39,217 nt of DNA from Candidatus Nanopelagicales bacterium (GTDB lineage: Bacteria > Actinomycetota > Actinomycetes > S36-B12 > UBA10799), in NCBI GenBank assembly GCA_018003655.1, contig JAGNDY010000008.1, positions 1 to 39,217 of the forward strand, read 5' to 3'. This document shows positions 27,343 through 36,741 of this stretch, one piece after another. The notes beneath the pieces are model-generated. The model did no database searches. It saw nothing but the letters and a program-made list of their open reading frames with translations, and was not told the DNA's origin. A program made the position numbers and the translations under genes. Numbering within the stretch: the first letter of the stretch is position 1; each line of letters starts with the position of its first letter.

Positions 27343-28869
27343 GTGCCAGCCCATCCGCCCGTCCCCCAACTGCGCGCGACTGTCGAATCCGGCGGAGCGG
27401 CGCGCTACCACGAGGCGAATGCCGCCAAAGGAAAGCTGTTTGCTCGGCAGCGAATCGACCTACTCGTGGATGCTGGCTCGTTCATTGAGGACGGAATGTT
27501 CGCCAATGTCATGGCCGGTGACCTGCCTGCCGACGGAGTGGTGACCGGTACCGCGACGATCGACGGCCGACATGTTTGCCTGATGGCCAACGATTCGACC
27601 GTGAAGGCGGGGTCGTGGGGAGCGCGAACTGTCGAGAAGATCGTGCGCATCATCGAACGCGCTTACGAGTTGGCACTTCCGATGGTCTGGCTGGTCGACT
27701 CCGCCGGGGCGCGTATCACCGATCAGGTGGATCTGTTCCCAGGTCGGCGCGGTGCGGGCCGGATCTTCTGGAATCAAGTTCGGGCCTCGGGTTCGATCCC
27801 GCAGGTGTGTGCGTTGTTTGGCCCGAGCGCCGCCGGTGGCGCGTACATTCCGGCGTTCTGCGACATCGTCATCATGGTCGAGGGCAACGCGTCGATGTAC
27901 CTGGGCTCCGACCGGATGGTCGAGATGGTCACCGGCGAGAAGACCACTTTGGAGGACATGGGTGGCGCGAAGGTCCACACCTCTGACAGTGGCGTCGGGC
28001 ACCTGCTGGTCAAGACCGAACAGGAGGCGTTGGAGAACGTCGCGCGCTACCTGTCGTTCCTGCCCGACAATTGGCAGAAGCAGCCCCCACGGATCGACGC
28101 CGTCGAGCCCGAGGACATTGATCTGCGAGCGCTCGTTCCGGAAAGTGAGCGGCAGGCGTTTGACATGCGGCGCTACATTCGCGGGCTGGTCGATGAGGGT
28201 AGCTTTTTCGAGATTCACCGGAACTGGGCCAGGGAACTCGTCGTCGGGTTCGCCCGCTTGGACGGTGCAGTCGTCGGGCTGGTCGCCAACAACCCGATGT
28301 TCAAGGGTGGCGTGCTGTTTGTGGATTCAGCAGACAAGGCAGCACGCTTCACGCAGTTGTGTGACGCCTTCAATGTGCCGCTGATCTTCCTCTCCGACGT
28401 TCCCGGGTTCATGGTAGGGACCGCCGTGGAGAAGCAAGGCATAATCCGCCACGGCGCAAAGCTGATCACCGCGATTAGTGAGGCGACAGTTCCTAAGTTC
28501 TGCGTAGTGGTTCGCAAGGCCTACGGGGCTGGGCTGTACGCGATGGCAGGTCCCGGCTTCGCCCCTGACGCCACGATCGCGCTACCAACGGCGAAGATCG
28601 CCGTCATGGGTGCCGAGGCCGCAATCAATGCGGTCTACGCGAACAAGATTGCCGCGATTGAGGACGAGACTGAGCGGTCCGCTTTCGTCGAGGCGAAGCG
28701 TGATGAGTATGAAGAAGACATCGACATCGTCCGGCTGGCCAGCGAACTCGTGATCGACACGATCGTTGAACCGGAGGAATTGCGCGCTCAACTCATCGGT
28801 CGTATCGCAGCGGCGGCGACCAAGGATCGGACGTTCTCCCGTCGCCGACACGGCGTGACGCCGGTCTGA
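27343..28869 (+). CDS. Acyl-CoA carboxylase beta subunit (second carboxyltransferase)
   Basis: 508 residues, clearly a carboxyltransferase: AKGKLFARQRIDLLVD, VDSAGARITDQV, FGPSAAGGAYIPA, SDVPGFMVGTAVE, VRKAYGAGLYAMAGP and a C-terminal FSRRRHGVTPV. It diverges from the AccD5-type protein in both halves (for example VDSAGARI instead of INDSGGARI), so it is not a recent duplicate and may prefer another acyl-CoA such as methylcrotonyl- or a longer chain. The GTG start has GAGGTG 8 nt upstream. No dedicated alpha or epsilon subunit accompanies it; it could share the accA3 product. It follows the adenylate cyclase by 87 bases. Confidence 0.9.
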   Translation: MPAHPPVPQLRATVESGGAARYHEANAAKGKLFARQRIDLLVDAGSFIEDGMFANVMAGDLPADGVVTGTATIDGRHVCLMANDSTVKAGSWGARTVEKIVRIIERAYELALPMVWLVDSAGARITDQVDLFPGRRGAGRIFWNQVRASGSIPQVCALFGPSAAGGAYIPAFCDIVIMVEGNASMYLGSDRMVEMVTGEKTTLEDMGGAKVHTSDSGVGHLLVKTEQEALENVARYLSFLPDNWQKQPPRIDAVEPEDIDLRALVPESERQAFDMRRYIRGLVDEGSFFEIHRNWARELVVGFARLDGAVVGLVANNPMFKGGVLFVDSADKAARFTQLCDAFNVPLIFLSDVPGFMVGTAVEKQGIIRHGAKLITAISEATVPKFCVVVRKAYGAGLYAMAGPGFAPDATIALPTAKIAVMGAEAAINAVYANKIAAIEDETERSAFVEAKRDEYEEDIDIVRLASELVIDTIVEPEELRAQLIGRIAAAATKDRTFSRRRHGVTPV

Positions 28870-28919
28870 CCCGCACGCAGTTGGCAGCATGGCGGCGCGG
28901 CGGGGCCGATTCGAGCAGT

Positions 28920-28925
28920 TACCCT
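28920..28925 (+). promoter_or_regulatory. Candidate -10 hexamer of the GT39-like gene (leaderless)
   Basis: TACCCT ends 7 nt before the GTG at 28933, the same arrangement as before the mutase gene at 8337. No Shine-Dalgarno sequence is present. Confidence 0.5.
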
Positions 28926-28932
28926 CGCCTAC

Positions 28933-30540
28933 GTGGAAACCACGACTGACGCGTCCGTCCCACCCACCGACGTCAGCGATACGCCCGGGAACACTGCCGG
29001 TCAGGCTGGCGAATCCGGTGGCGGTTCTCGACTGAGTCGGCTGCGCGGTTGGTTCCTGACCCCGCTGCCCTACCTGCTGGCGATCGCGGCGCTCTTTCGG
29101 GTCTGGTCGGTCTATACGGCGGGCGGATTCCGGGCTGCGTTCCTCTACGACGACGGTGTGTACTACTCGGCCGCAACGGCCCTTGGTCACGGCCTAATGC
29201 CATACCGAGACTTCGTCCTTGTTCACCCACCCGGCAGCACGGTCGCGTTCGCGCCCTTCGGGTTCCTGGCCGAATTCACCTCCGACTCGACTGCCTTCGC
29301 CCTCGCGCGCCTGGCAGTCATTTGCCTGGGCGTTCTCAACACCGCGCTGATCTACCGGGTTGCCAAATCGGTTGGGGTCTTCGGCGCGACCACCGCGGCG
29401 CTGCTCTACGCCGTCTGGTTCCCGGTGGTCTTCGCCGAGCGATCCACGCTCTTGGAACCGTTTGTCATTCTCGGCACAGTCGGTTCGCTCGCCTTGCTGT
29501 TCAACACCAAGGTCGGCGGCTGGCGACCGTGGGTGGCTGGAATCCTGGCCGCTATCGGTATCTCGACCAAACTGTGGGCCGTCATACCTGTACTGGTGGT
29601 GCTGGGCGCCGTCCTGGCGGCTCGACGATTCTCGGATGCGCTGAAGTACGTGCTCGGCATCGGTGTTGCCGCGCTGGTGATCATGCTGCCGTTCTTCCTG
29701 TCGGCACCGTCCAACATGTTCAACATGATCGTCAGGGACCAGTTGGGTCGTGACCGAGGACCAATGACGATCATGACGAGGTTCTCGTTGATCTTCAACA
29801 TGGACGCGTTCACCGATGGATCCAAGGGCCGAACCCAGGACGCGATCGTGCTCACAGCGATCGCCTTCGTCGTGCTGGCAGCGATCGCGGCGTTCGTCAA
29901 GTTCAAGCCCGCGAGGGTCTGGGTGGTGATGCTGGCCGTCCAGATCGGGGTATTGCTGTATGTCCCGGTCTTCTTCACGGGCTACCCAACATTTGCAGCG
30001 CCAGCCCTCATGCTCGTCCTGGGAGCTTTCGCGCAGGTGTTGTGGGATGTGGCCGCCGGTGTCCGACTCCAAAGGGTCATCCGAGGCGTGGTCGCCGCCG
30101 GCGTGATTGTCGGCTTCGCGTCTTCTGCCGTCTACATCACCAACACCCCCAAGGCGTTCGGGGCGTTGCCCCGGGCTGCGCTCGACGCGGTTGCGGGTGG
30201 CCGGTGTGTGGCGGCTGACCGGCCTTCGACAATCGCCATCGTCAACAAGCTGACGTCGAGTTTGAACAACGACTGCCCGATTGTCGTGGACTTCACCGGC
30301 TCGTACTACAGCACGCCACAGGCGCGCAGGGGCATGACCAACCGAATCATCTCGCCGGACTTCCAGGCCGGAATCCAGAATTACTTCAACAACTCCGACT
30401 ACGTGATAATCACTCGCAGGAGCAAGGACCAAATGTCGCCGCAGACCCTGGACCAACTCAAAGCGAGACCGGTTGTGTTCAGGGGCAAGAACGGACACTT
30501 GGTGATCTTCGGGCCGCCTACACCTCAGACAGCTGGATGA
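28933..30540 (+). CDS. GT39/ArnT-like membrane glycosyltransferase
   Basis: 535 residues with about 10-11 spans. The first extracytoplasmic loop has YDDGVYYSAATALGHGLMPYRDFVLVHPPG. The acidic pair plus Y-Y-x-x-A and P-Y-R-D-F...H-P-P-G pattern is typical of GT-C transferases of the PMT/ArnT and GT87 groups, which use polyprenyl-phosphate sugars. The C-terminus carries a periplasmic segment (VVDFTGSYYS, DYVIITRRSKDQ, VVFRGKNGHLVIFG). The N-terminal 40 residues are polar and Thr/Pro-rich. It ends 23 bases inside the convergent GtrA gene; GtrA proteins commonly supply or flip lipid-linked sugars for such enzymes. Donor and acceptor are unknown. Confidence 0.82.
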   Translation: METTTDASVPPTDVSDTPGNTAGQAGESGGGSRLSRLRGWFLTPLPYLLAIAALFRVWSVYTAGGFRAAFLYDDGVYYSAATALGHGLMPYRDFVLVHPPGSTVAFAPFGFLAEFTSDSTAFALARLAVICLGVLNTALIYRVAKSVGVFGATTAALLYAVWFPVVFAERSTLLEPFVILGTVGSLALLFNTKVGGWRPWVAGILAAIGISTKLWAVIPVLVVLGAVLAARRFSDALKYVLGIGVAALVIMLPFFLSAPSNMFNMIVRDQLGRDRGPMTIMTRFSLIFNMDAFTDGSKGRTQDAIVLTAIAFVVLAAIAAFVKFKPARVWVVMLAVQIGVLLYVPVFFTGYPTFAAPALMLVLGAFAQVLWDVAAGVRLQRVIRGVVAAGVIVGFASSAVYITNTPKAFGALPRAALDAVAGGRCVAADRPSTIAIVNKLTSSLNNDCPIVVDFTGSYYSTPQARRGMTNRIISPDFQAGIQNYFNNSDYVIITRRSKDQMSPQTLDQLKARPVVFRGKNGHLVIFGPPTPQTAG

Positions 30541-31072
30541 GTTCCTTGTTGGTGATCTCGGCTTCCGGGAATACCCATTTGCGGTAGGACCAGAAGCGGA
30601 ACAGTGTGCCAAGTGCCAGGCCGATGACGTTCGCGCTGATGTTGTCCGCGATTGCGCTGGTCAGACCAAGCGCGTAGTGGCTGAACCACAGGCAGCCGAG
30701 CGCGATGCCCATCCCGACGAAGTTGAGCACGAAGAACAGCACGTATTCGCGGGTGTAGGACGTTCGCGCCCGGTGGCGGAAGGTCCAGAACCGGTTACCG
30801 AAGTACGCGAAAGTTGTCGCCGCAATGACGGAGATGACTTTCGCTGTCAACGGCTTGCCAGCCATCGGTCCCGCGCCGCCAGCGAACATCAGCAAGTTGA
30901 ACAAGCCGACGTCGATGACTAGGGCGATCAGTCCGATAGCGCCAAACTTGGCGGCCTCACGCCAGAGACTGGCTAGCTTGAGGCGGCCCAACTCGACGAG
31001 GGTCGCAACGCGACCGCGGGGCTGCGGTTGGACGACGGCAGGGCCCTGTGACTCGGCAGGGATGTGGGGCAT
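30518..31072 (-). CDS. GtrA-family membrane protein
   Basis: 184 residues: a cytoplasmic N-terminus of about 40, then four spans (FGAIGLIALVIDVGLFNLLMF, AKVISVIAATTFAYFGNRFW, EYVLFFVLNFVGMGIALGCLW, and ISANVIGLALGTLFRFWSYR). The FGNRFWTFRHR and FRFWSYRKWVF motifs are the GtrA hallmarks. GtrA proteins act in translocation of polyprenyl-linked sugars for cell-surface glycan or arabinogalactan synthesis. The ATG at 31072 is 6 nt after TAGCCT, so it looks leaderless. M. tuberculosis has a GtrA-like gene (Rv3277) in the same place. Its 3' end overlaps the GT39-like gene. Confidence 0.9.
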   Translation of the reverse strand: MPHIPAESQGPAVVQPQPRGRVATLVELGRLKLASLWREAAKFGAIGLIALVIDVGLFNLLMFAGGAGPMAGKPLTAKVISVIAATTFAYFGNRFWTFRHRARTSYTREYVLFFVLNFVGMGIALGCLWFSHYALGLTSAIADNISANVIGLALGTLFRFWSYRKWVFPEAEITNKELIQLSEV

Positions 31073-31078
31073 ATGAGG

Positions 31079-31084
31079 AGGCTA
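31079..31084 (-). promoter_or_regulatory. Candidate -10 hexamer of the GtrA gene (leaderless)
   Basis: TAGCCT on the minus strand ends 6 nt before the ATG at 31072. There is no purine-rich ribosome-binding site on that strand. Confidence 0.5.
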
Positions 31085-31182
31085 CCCCGTGCGTGCAAGG
31101 ATAAAAGCGCACGACGCGTGAGGCAGATCACCGTGCTTCACCCGGTTGGGCGTGTCAGAGCAAACACATAGGAGGACCGAAC

Positions 31183-32340
31183 GTGGATCTGCGGCTGTCC
31201 GAGGAGCACGAAGCCCTGCGAAAGACCGTCGAGGCGTTTGCCCGCGACGAGGTTGCGCCGGTGATCGGCGACTACTACTCCCGTGGTGAATTCCCCCTCC
31301 CGATCGTTGAGTCCATGGCTTCGCTGGGGCTGTTTGGTCTGCCATTCCCCGAGGAATTCGGCGGCATGGGGGGCGATTACGTTGCGCTCTGCGTCGTGCT
31401 TGAGGAACTCGCCCGCGTTGACTCGTCGGTGGCGATCACGCTCGAGGCCGCCATTTCGTTGGGTGCCATGCCCATCTACCGTTTCGGAACGGATGAACAG
31501 AAGCGGCAGTGGCTTCCCAGACTCACCTCCGGACAGCTGCTCGGCGCCTTCGGCCTGACAGAGGCAGAGGCCGGCAGCGACGCTGGCGGAACGCGAACCA
31601 AGGCCGAACTGATCGATGGCGAATGGGTGATCAACGGCTCCAAATCGTTCATCACCAACTCGGGCACGGCGATCACGGGGCTCGTGACGGTAACAGCAGT
31701 CACGGGCGTGAACCCCGATGGTTCGAAGGAGATCTCGTCGATCATCGTTCCTTCCGGAACGCCTGGATTCACCGTGTCCAAGGAGTACGACAAGGTCGGT
31801 TGGAACGCGTCGGACACCCACGAGTTGTCCTTTGTCGATGTGCGCGTGCCGGCCGCCAATCTGCTCGGGGAGCGTGGTCGCGGATACGCCCAGTTCCTGC
31901 GGATTCTGGACGAGGGACGGATCGCGATCGCAGCACTGGCGACCGGGCTGGCGCAGGGCTGCGTCGACGAGTCGGTCAAATACGCCAACGAGCGCCACGC
32001 ATTCGGTCGCCCGATCGGAGCAAACCAAGCGGTCTCTTTCATGATCGCGGATATGGAACTGCGGGCTTACACGTCCCGGTTGGCCTGGCGCGATGCGGCA
32101 TCGCGGATGCAACGCGGCGAACCATTCAAGCGGCAGGCCGCGATCGCCAAACTCCACTCTTCCAACGCGGCGATGGACAATTCGCGAGCTGCCACCCAGG
32201 TCCACGGTGGCTACGGATTCACCATCGAGTTCCCGGTCGGTCGCTTCTATCGGGACGCGAAGATTCTTGAAATCGGTGAAGGGACTTCGGAGGTTCAACG
32301 GATGTTGATTTCCCGCGACCTCGGTTTGCCGCAAGGATAG
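31183..32340 (+). CDS. Acyl-CoA dehydrogenase
   Basis: 385 residues, complete three-part acyl-CoA dehydrogenase fold. The flavin/substrate segment is GAFGLTEAEAGSDAGG, the arginine-anchored helix is DEGRIAIAALATGLAQG, the FAD-contact segment is VHGGYGFTIEFPVGRFYRDAKI, and the C-terminal catalytic base is E366 in ILEIGEGTSEVQRM. It oxidises an acyl-CoA to the 2-enoyl-CoA, passing electrons to ETF. The GTG start has GGAGGA 6 nt upstream. M. tuberculosis has fadE25 next to purE-purK in the same order. Chain-length preference is not evident. It is followed 4 bases later by an aldose-1-epimerase, so they are likely co-transcribed. Confidence 0.95.
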   Translation: MDLRLSEEHEALRKTVEAFARDEVAPVIGDYYSRGEFPLPIVESMASLGLFGLPFPEEFGGMGGDYVALCVVLEELARVDSSVAITLEAAISLGAMPIYRFGTDEQKRQWLPRLTSGQLLGAFGLTEAEAGSDAGGTRTKAELIDGEWVINGSKSFITNSGTAITGLVTVTAVTGVNPDGSKEISSIIVPSGTPGFTVSKEYDKVGWNASDTHELSFVDVRVPAANLLGERGRGYAQFLRILDEGRIAIAALATGLAQGCVDESVKYANERHAFGRPIGANQAVSFMIADMELRAYTSRLAWRDAASRMQRGEPFKRQAAIAKLHSSNAAMDNSRAATQVHGGYGFTIEFPVGRFYRDAKILEIGEGTSEVQRMLISRDLGLPQG

Positions 32341-32344
32341 GCAG

Positions 32345-33337
32345 ATGTCCACCACCTACGCCGTCGAACGCGCGCCGCTGCCCGACCACCCAGACCTGGA
32401 AGCGGTCACGCTGTCCTCCTCGAAGGGGCTATCCGTCGTATTTGTGCCCGGTGCGGGCATGGTCGGAGTCTCGATGGTCCTCGATGGCGTCGAGTTGCTC
32501 GGCATGCGCGAGGGTCTGGCCGGCTACCTCGAGTCGGGCAAGACGTTCGGAATTCCCCTGCTCGCGCCCTGGGCTAACCGGCTCGAAGTCGCCACCTTCG
32601 ACGGAGTTGAGTTGGTCACCGACGGGATCGCCGGCGTGCGCAAAGATGCCAACGGCCTGCCGATTCATGGGCTGCTCGCGGCCTGTCCTGATTGGAAAGT
32701 CGTTCACTGCGAGGCGGTGGATTCCGGCAAGGACAAGGGTGCATGGCTCGTTGCCGAACTGACTTTCGATTCCAAACGACCTGCGTTCCCCGCCTTCCCG
32801 TTCCCCCATCGCCTGGGTGTGAGCGTGCGGGTACGAGGCCGCAAAGTCATCATCGCCACGACCGTTGAGGCGACCGGTGACCGGGATGTGCCGGTGGCAT
32901 TCGGTTGGCATCCGTACTTCTGTCCACCGAACAGCGATCGATCGGATTGGTCAGTGGCCCGGCCGTTCGTGCACCACGCGCTGCTCGATGACCGCAGCGT
33001 TCCGAATGGCGAGGTGGAGCACGGTGCAGTGGAGATCGACACCCTTGGCGATCCGGCTGTCGGTGGCCGTACGTACGACGACCTCTATTGCGACGTGCCA
33101 CAGGGGACGACCGCGTGGGTCGAGGGCGGCAGGCACCGCATCTCGGTGACCTACGACTCGGGCTATCCATATGCTGTGCTCTTTGCCCCCGCCGACCAAC
33201 ACCTGGTGGCGATCGAGCCGATGACAGCGCCGACCGATCCGCTGGCCGGGTACTTTCCCATTCGACGGGTGACCCCCGGCAACAGCTTCACCGCTGCGTT
33301 CACCATCGCGGTCAAGGGGTTTGGGGCGGCAACCTAG
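32345..33337 (+). CDS. Aldose 1-epimerase
   Basis: 330 residues of the galactose-mutarotase fold. Likely catalytic or binding residues are the His in LPIHGLL, the His in FGWHPYFCPP and the Glu near the end in VAIEPMTAPTDPLAG. Family members interconvert alpha and beta anomers of hexoses; with galE in the window a sugar-metabolism role is reasonable, but some relatives act on hexose-6-phosphates. AGGA precedes the ATG. It sits between the acyl-CoA dehydrogenase (4 bases) and purK (0 bases), so all appear to be one operon. Its place before purK is not, as far as I recall, part of the mycobacterial order. Confidence 0.88.
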   Translation: MSTTYAVERAPLPDHPDLEAVTLSSSKGLSVVFVPGAGMVGVSMVLDGVELLGMREGLAGYLESGKTFGIPLLAPWANRLEVATFDGVELVTDGIAGVRKDANGLPIHGLLAACPDWKVVHCEAVDSGKDKGAWLVAELTFDSKRPAFPAFPFPHRLGVSVRVRGRKVIIATTVEATGDRDVPVAFGWHPYFCPPNSDRSDWSVARPFVHHALLDDRSVPNGEVEHGAVEIDTLGDPAVGGRTYDDLYCDVPQGTTAWVEGGRHRISVTYDSGYPYAVLFAPADQHLVAIEPMTAPTDPLAGYFPIRRVTPGNSFTAAFTIAVKGFGAAT

Positions 33338-34522
33338 ATGCCCTCCCCAGTTGACGACTTTCCCACCGCAGGAATGATCGGCGGCGGCCAGCTTGCACGC
33401 ATGACCCAGCAGGCGGCGATCGCCCTTGGCGTTGAACTTCGCGTTCTGGCCCGCGATGCGGCCGAATCTGCCGCCAGAGTCGTATCGGAACCCTTCCTCG
33501 GCGACCACGATGACGCGACGGCACTGCGGGAGTTTGCCGCTGGCGTGGATGTCATCACTTTCGACCACGAGCACGTACCACCTGCGCTGTTGCAGGAACT
33601 GATCGAACTCGGAACACCTGTTCGGCCATCGCCAGAAGCCCTCATCCACGCCCAGGACAAGATCACCATGCGCCGCGAGTTGGCGGCAGCGGGTCTGCCG
33701 TGCCCGGAATGGGATTTCATCCCGCACGGCGCGAGCGACGAGCAAGCCATCGCCGTGCTCGCTGGCTTCGGTGATCAAGTCGGATGGCCGATCGTCATGA
33801 AGACCTCCCGTGGCGGCTATGACGGTCGTGGGGTGTGGGTCGTCGACGATTTGACCCAGGCACGCGACGTCTTGCGAGACGCCCAACTCGCACCGAATGC
33901 TTCGTGGCTGTTGGAGGAGAAGGTCGACTTTGTGCGCGAGTTGGCTGCGCAGGTTGCTCGGTCTCCGCATGGTCAAGCCGTGGCGTACCCGGTCGTGCAG
34001 ACAGTGCAGACAGACGGTATGTGCACCGAAGTGATCGCACCGGCCCCGAACCTCGCGCACGACCGGGCCATCGAGGCTCAACGGATCGCTCTTGAGGTCG
34101 CCCACGTCGTCGGCGTCACCGGAATGCTGGCGGTGGAGCTCTTCGACACCGGTGACCGCCTGCTCATCAACGAACTTGCCATGCGCCCACACAACTCGGG
34201 CCACTGGACAATCGACGGAGCGATTACTTCGCAGTTCGAAAACCACCTGCGGGCCGTACTGGATCTACCGCTGGGCTCACCTGCCGCTCGTGACCGATAC
34301 ACCGTGATGGTCAACGTCCTGGGTACCGGCCGCGGGAGCATGTATGCCGCGTACAAGCACGTACTTGCCAGAGACCCACGTGTGAAGGTCCACATGTATG
34401 GCAAAGAACCCCGAGCTGGGCGGAAACTGGGGCATGTGTGCGTGGGTGGCGACGATCTCGAGCAGTTGTTGATCCGCGCCCACCACGCGGCGGACTACCT
34501 AGCGGGAGTGATCGATGAGTGA
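33338..34522 (+). CDS. purK: 5-(carboxyamino)imidazole ribonucleotide synthase
   Basis: 394-residue ATP-grasp enzyme of purine synthesis, making N5-CAIR from AIR, bicarbonate and ATP. The N-terminal [14 protein letters not shown] opening, ITFDHEHVP, the ATP-binding [14 protein letters not shown] loop, [13 protein letters not shown] and the [18 protein letters not shown] segment are all typical of PurK. The ATG immediately follows the epimerase stop. The end overlaps purE by 8 bases, coupling the two successive enzymes of the step. Confidence 0.97.
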   Translation: MPSPVDDFPTAGMIGGGQLARMTQQAAIALGVELRVLARDAAESAARVVSEPFLGDHDDATALREFAAGVDVITFDHEHVPPALLQELIELGTPVRPSPEALIHAQDKITMRRELAAAGLPCPEWDFIPHGASDEQAIAVLAGFGDQVGWPIVMKTSRGGYDGRGVWVVDDLTQARDVLRDAQLAPNASWLLEEKVDFVRELAAQVARSPHGQAVAYPVVQTVQTDGMCTEVIAPAPNLAHDRAIEAQRIALEVAHVVGVTGMLAVELFDTGDRLLINELAMRPHNSGHWTIDGAITSQFENHLRAVLDLPLGSPAARDRYTVMVNVLGTGRGSMYAAYKHVLARDPRVKVHMYGKEPRAGRKLGHVCVGGDDLEQLLIRAHHAADYLAGVIDE

Positions 34523-35024
34523 ATCGCAGCACCTGAATCCTGTCGTCGGGGTCGTCATGGGATCTGATTCTGACTGGCCGACGATGGAGGCGGCCACCAT
34601 CGCGCTCGCGGAGTTCGGGGTCCCGTTTGAGGCTGATGTGGTTTCCGCGCACCGAATGCCTACCGCGATGCTCGAATACGGCGCCACCGCAGCAGAGCGA
34701 GGGCTGCAGGTCATCATCGCCGGGGCCGGCGGCGCAGCACATTTGCCGGGCATGCTCGCCAGCGTGACGCCGTTGCCGGTGATCGGTGTTCCCGTCCCGT
34801 TGCGGTATCTCGACGGGATGGACTCACTGCTGTCAATCGTGCAGATGCCCGCCGGAGTGCCGGTTGCTGCCGTCGCCGTGGGCAACGCGCGCAACGCGGG
34901 CTTGCTCGCTGTCCGGATTCTGGCCGCGGCGGACCTGGAGTTGCGCGAAGCAATGACGGCATTTCAGGCCCGCCTCAACGAAGAAGCAACCGCCAAGGGC
35001 GCCAAGCTGCGCGCCAAGCGCTAG
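34515..35024 (+). CDS. purE: N5-carboxyaminoimidazole ribonucleotide mutase
   Basis: 169 residues, class I PurE, converting N5-CAIR to CAIR. Signature segments are [12 protein letters not shown] near residue 13, the SAHRMP loop near 45 with the active-site His, and [14 protein letters not shown]. The length is typical. It is translationally coupled to purK. The tail is rich in Lys/Ala/Arg. A 90-bp gap with no clear terminator separates it from the convergent LCP gene; it contains a near-repeat of GTAGCAACCGGAG. Confidence 0.97.
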   Translation: MSESQHLNPVVGVVMGSDSDWPTMEAATIALAEFGVPFEADVVSAHRMPTAMLEYGATAAERGLQVIIAGAGGAAHLPGMLASVTPLPVIGVPVPLRYLDGMDSLLSIVQMPAGVPVAAVAVGNARNAGLLAVRILAAADLELREAMTAFQARLNEEATAKGAKLRAKR

Positions 35025-35114
35025 TAGCAACCGGAGCTGGTAGCGACCGGAGAGCGCAGCGGGTGCATACGGCCAGTACGGCCCGCACGAGGTCTTCGGT
35101 GGGGTCCGGCCGGC

Positions 35115-36518
35115 CTAGCCACAGATGTCGTCAGCGGCCGTCTTCGGCTTATCTGAACTGTCCGAGCTGGCACCGGCAACGGTCACGGCCGTCACACCGT
35201 TGTAGCTGTCGCCGACGATCACCTTGAACGTGCGACCGAGTCCGGTGACAGCCTGGGTCTTGGCGTTCGGCAAGGCAGCCTGCAGGGTCTTGAGCGACAC
35301 GTCGTAGCGAGGGTCGTACTGGATGACGGTGTCCGAGCCTGTCCGTGTCTGGGCGTTCGCTGCTTGCCCGACGACATTGAATCCGGCATCACGAAGGTCG
35401 GTGCCTGCTTTGGTGCCAAGTCCGGACACGTCGGAACCGTTGTAGGTTCGAACCGAAATCATGCTCGGTGCGACGTCGACCGTTTCGGACTTGGCCTTGG
35501 CAGGTCCGGTGAGAGCGTCGCCGGTCTTGAGCTTGTCGAACAGTGCACTGGCCGCAGCATCGTCCCAGGTAACGACCGAGCCGACTCCGGGCTCGTTCAC
35601 CTCGCTGCCGATCGGCACCGTCTGGAAGCTAATTGACGACGGACTCACCGAGCCCATCCGTGCCGCGATTCCCCACATTGCGGACTTGTTGAATCCCTCG
35701 TCCGTGGTCACGCTGCCAGCAGCGGCGTTGAAGAATGCCATCAAGCGAACCGGGTTCAGCAGGACCGCGGGGCTGGTGGCCTGTTTGAAGACCGATGCCA
35801 GGAACGTCTGCTGGCGTTTCATGCGACCGAGGTCGGCGCTCGGGTCGAAGTAGCGGGCGCGCACGTAGGCAAGCGCCTGCGGGCCGTCCAAAGTTGATTT
35901 GCCGGCCGGGATGTTGAGCCCGGACTTCTCGTCGTTGATCGCTGTCTTGGTACAAACCGGTACCCCACCGAGGCCATCGACCATTGAAACGAAGCCAGCG
36001 AAGTTGATTTCCGCGTAGTGATCGATGTGCACGCCAGTCGCCTGCTCAACGGTCTTGGCCGCGAGTTGCGGTCCGCCGATGCTGTAGGCAGCGTTGATCT
36101 TCTGCTTGCTCGCGGCGGTGGTGTTGCCATCGGCGTCCGTGTAGGCGGGGATCTCGACGTAGGAGTCGCGCGGAATGCTGACGACGCCCACCGACCCGTC
36201 GTCGGCGATGTGCACGATCATCATTGAGTCGGTATGGCGCCCGTAGTCGGACTGGCCAGCGTGCAGCTTCTTGCGTTCGGCCTTCGAAAGGCCGGTGCGA
36301 TCGTCCGAGCCCACCAGCAGGATGTTCTGGCCGCCGTCGTTGGGAACGCGCCCGCTCATGCCGTCGAACACGGTGACGTGCTTGACCTGGCCGGTAACCT
36401 CGCTCGCCGCGGCGTAGCCGATGCCGCTGGCCGCCAACACAACGGCCGAGGCAACGATCGCGACCGTCTTTGCCGGGCCGCGTTTGCGTCCGGACCGTCG
36501 ATGCGTGGCCGTGGCCAT
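35115..36518 (-). CDS. LytR-CpsA-Psr (LCP) family cell-wall ligase with LytR_C domain
   Basis: 467 residues. A basic N-terminus (RRSGRKRGPAK) precedes one membrane span (about 18-38). The LCP domain follows with NILLVGSDDRTG, HTDSMMIVHI, SIPRDSYVEIP and the long INAAYSIGGPQLA / INFAGFVSMVDGLGGV segments, whose Asp and Arg residues bind pyrophosphate and metal. A C-terminal LytR_C domain (about 350-440) contains SVRTYNGSDVSGLGTKAG. LCP enzymes transfer undecaprenyl- or decaprenyl-linked polymers onto peptidoglycan; in mycobacteria they ligate arabinogalactan. AGGAGG lies about 8 nt before the ATG. It is divergent from a GT2-ABC exporter operon, which suggests it attaches that exported polymer. 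Confidence 0.93.
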   Translation of the reverse strand: MATATHRRSGRKRGPAKTVAIVASAVVLAASGIGYAAASEVTGQVKHVTVFDGMSGRVPNDGGQNILLVGSDDRTGLSKAERKKLHAGQSDYGRHTDSMMIVHIADDGSVGVVSIPRDSYVEIPAYTDADGNTTAASKQKINAAYSIGGPQLAAKTVEQATGVHIDHYAEINFAGFVSMVDGLGGVPVCTKTAINDEKSGLNIPAGKSTLDGPQALAYVRARYFDPSADLGRMKRQQTFLASVFKQATSPAVLLNPVRLMAFFNAAAGSVTTDEGFNKSAMWGIAARMGSVSPSSISFQTVPIGSEVNEPGVGSVVTWDDAAASALFDKLKTGDALTGPAKAKSETVDVAPSMISVRTYNGSDVSGLGTKAGTDLRDAGFNVVGQAANAQTRTGSDTVIQYDPRYDVSLKTLQAALPNAKTQAVTGLGRTFKVIVGDSYNGVTAVTVAGASSDSSDKPKTAADDICG

Positions 36519-36741
36519 TCTCGGCTTCCTCCTGTTGCGTGCGTGGACCTCTGCGTCCGGTTGGGGCGCCAGTGGCAGGTTCTGGGCGGCTGACGCCCAA
36601 ACTCAATCGTGATCTTGGCTATGGAAGCCCCGCGACGGTGCGACGCTGCAGGTAGGGGCAGTGGTTCCCCTGATCGTAAGTTGCCTTTTTCATGTCCGGT
36701 GGAGCGGCACGCCGATCCGGTGGCCGGTAGCGTGAGAAACG
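36519..36741. promoter_or_regulatory. Divergent promoter region between the LCP gene and the GT2-wzm-wzt operon
   Basis: On the plus strand TAGCGT (36728-36733) lies 8 nt before the ATG at 36742. The 8-bp repeat TCCGGTGG occurs upstream at about 36695 and 36716. On the minus strand the LCP ribosome-binding site is clear, but I could not place its promoter. No small gene or RNA was recognised. Confidence 0.4.

Noticed and set aside
29194-30612. A 472-codon minus-strand frame opposite the GT39-like gene
   Set aside because: The product is Arg/His/Glu-rich with no hydrophobic or domain pattern, while the plus strand encodes a coherent multi-span protein.
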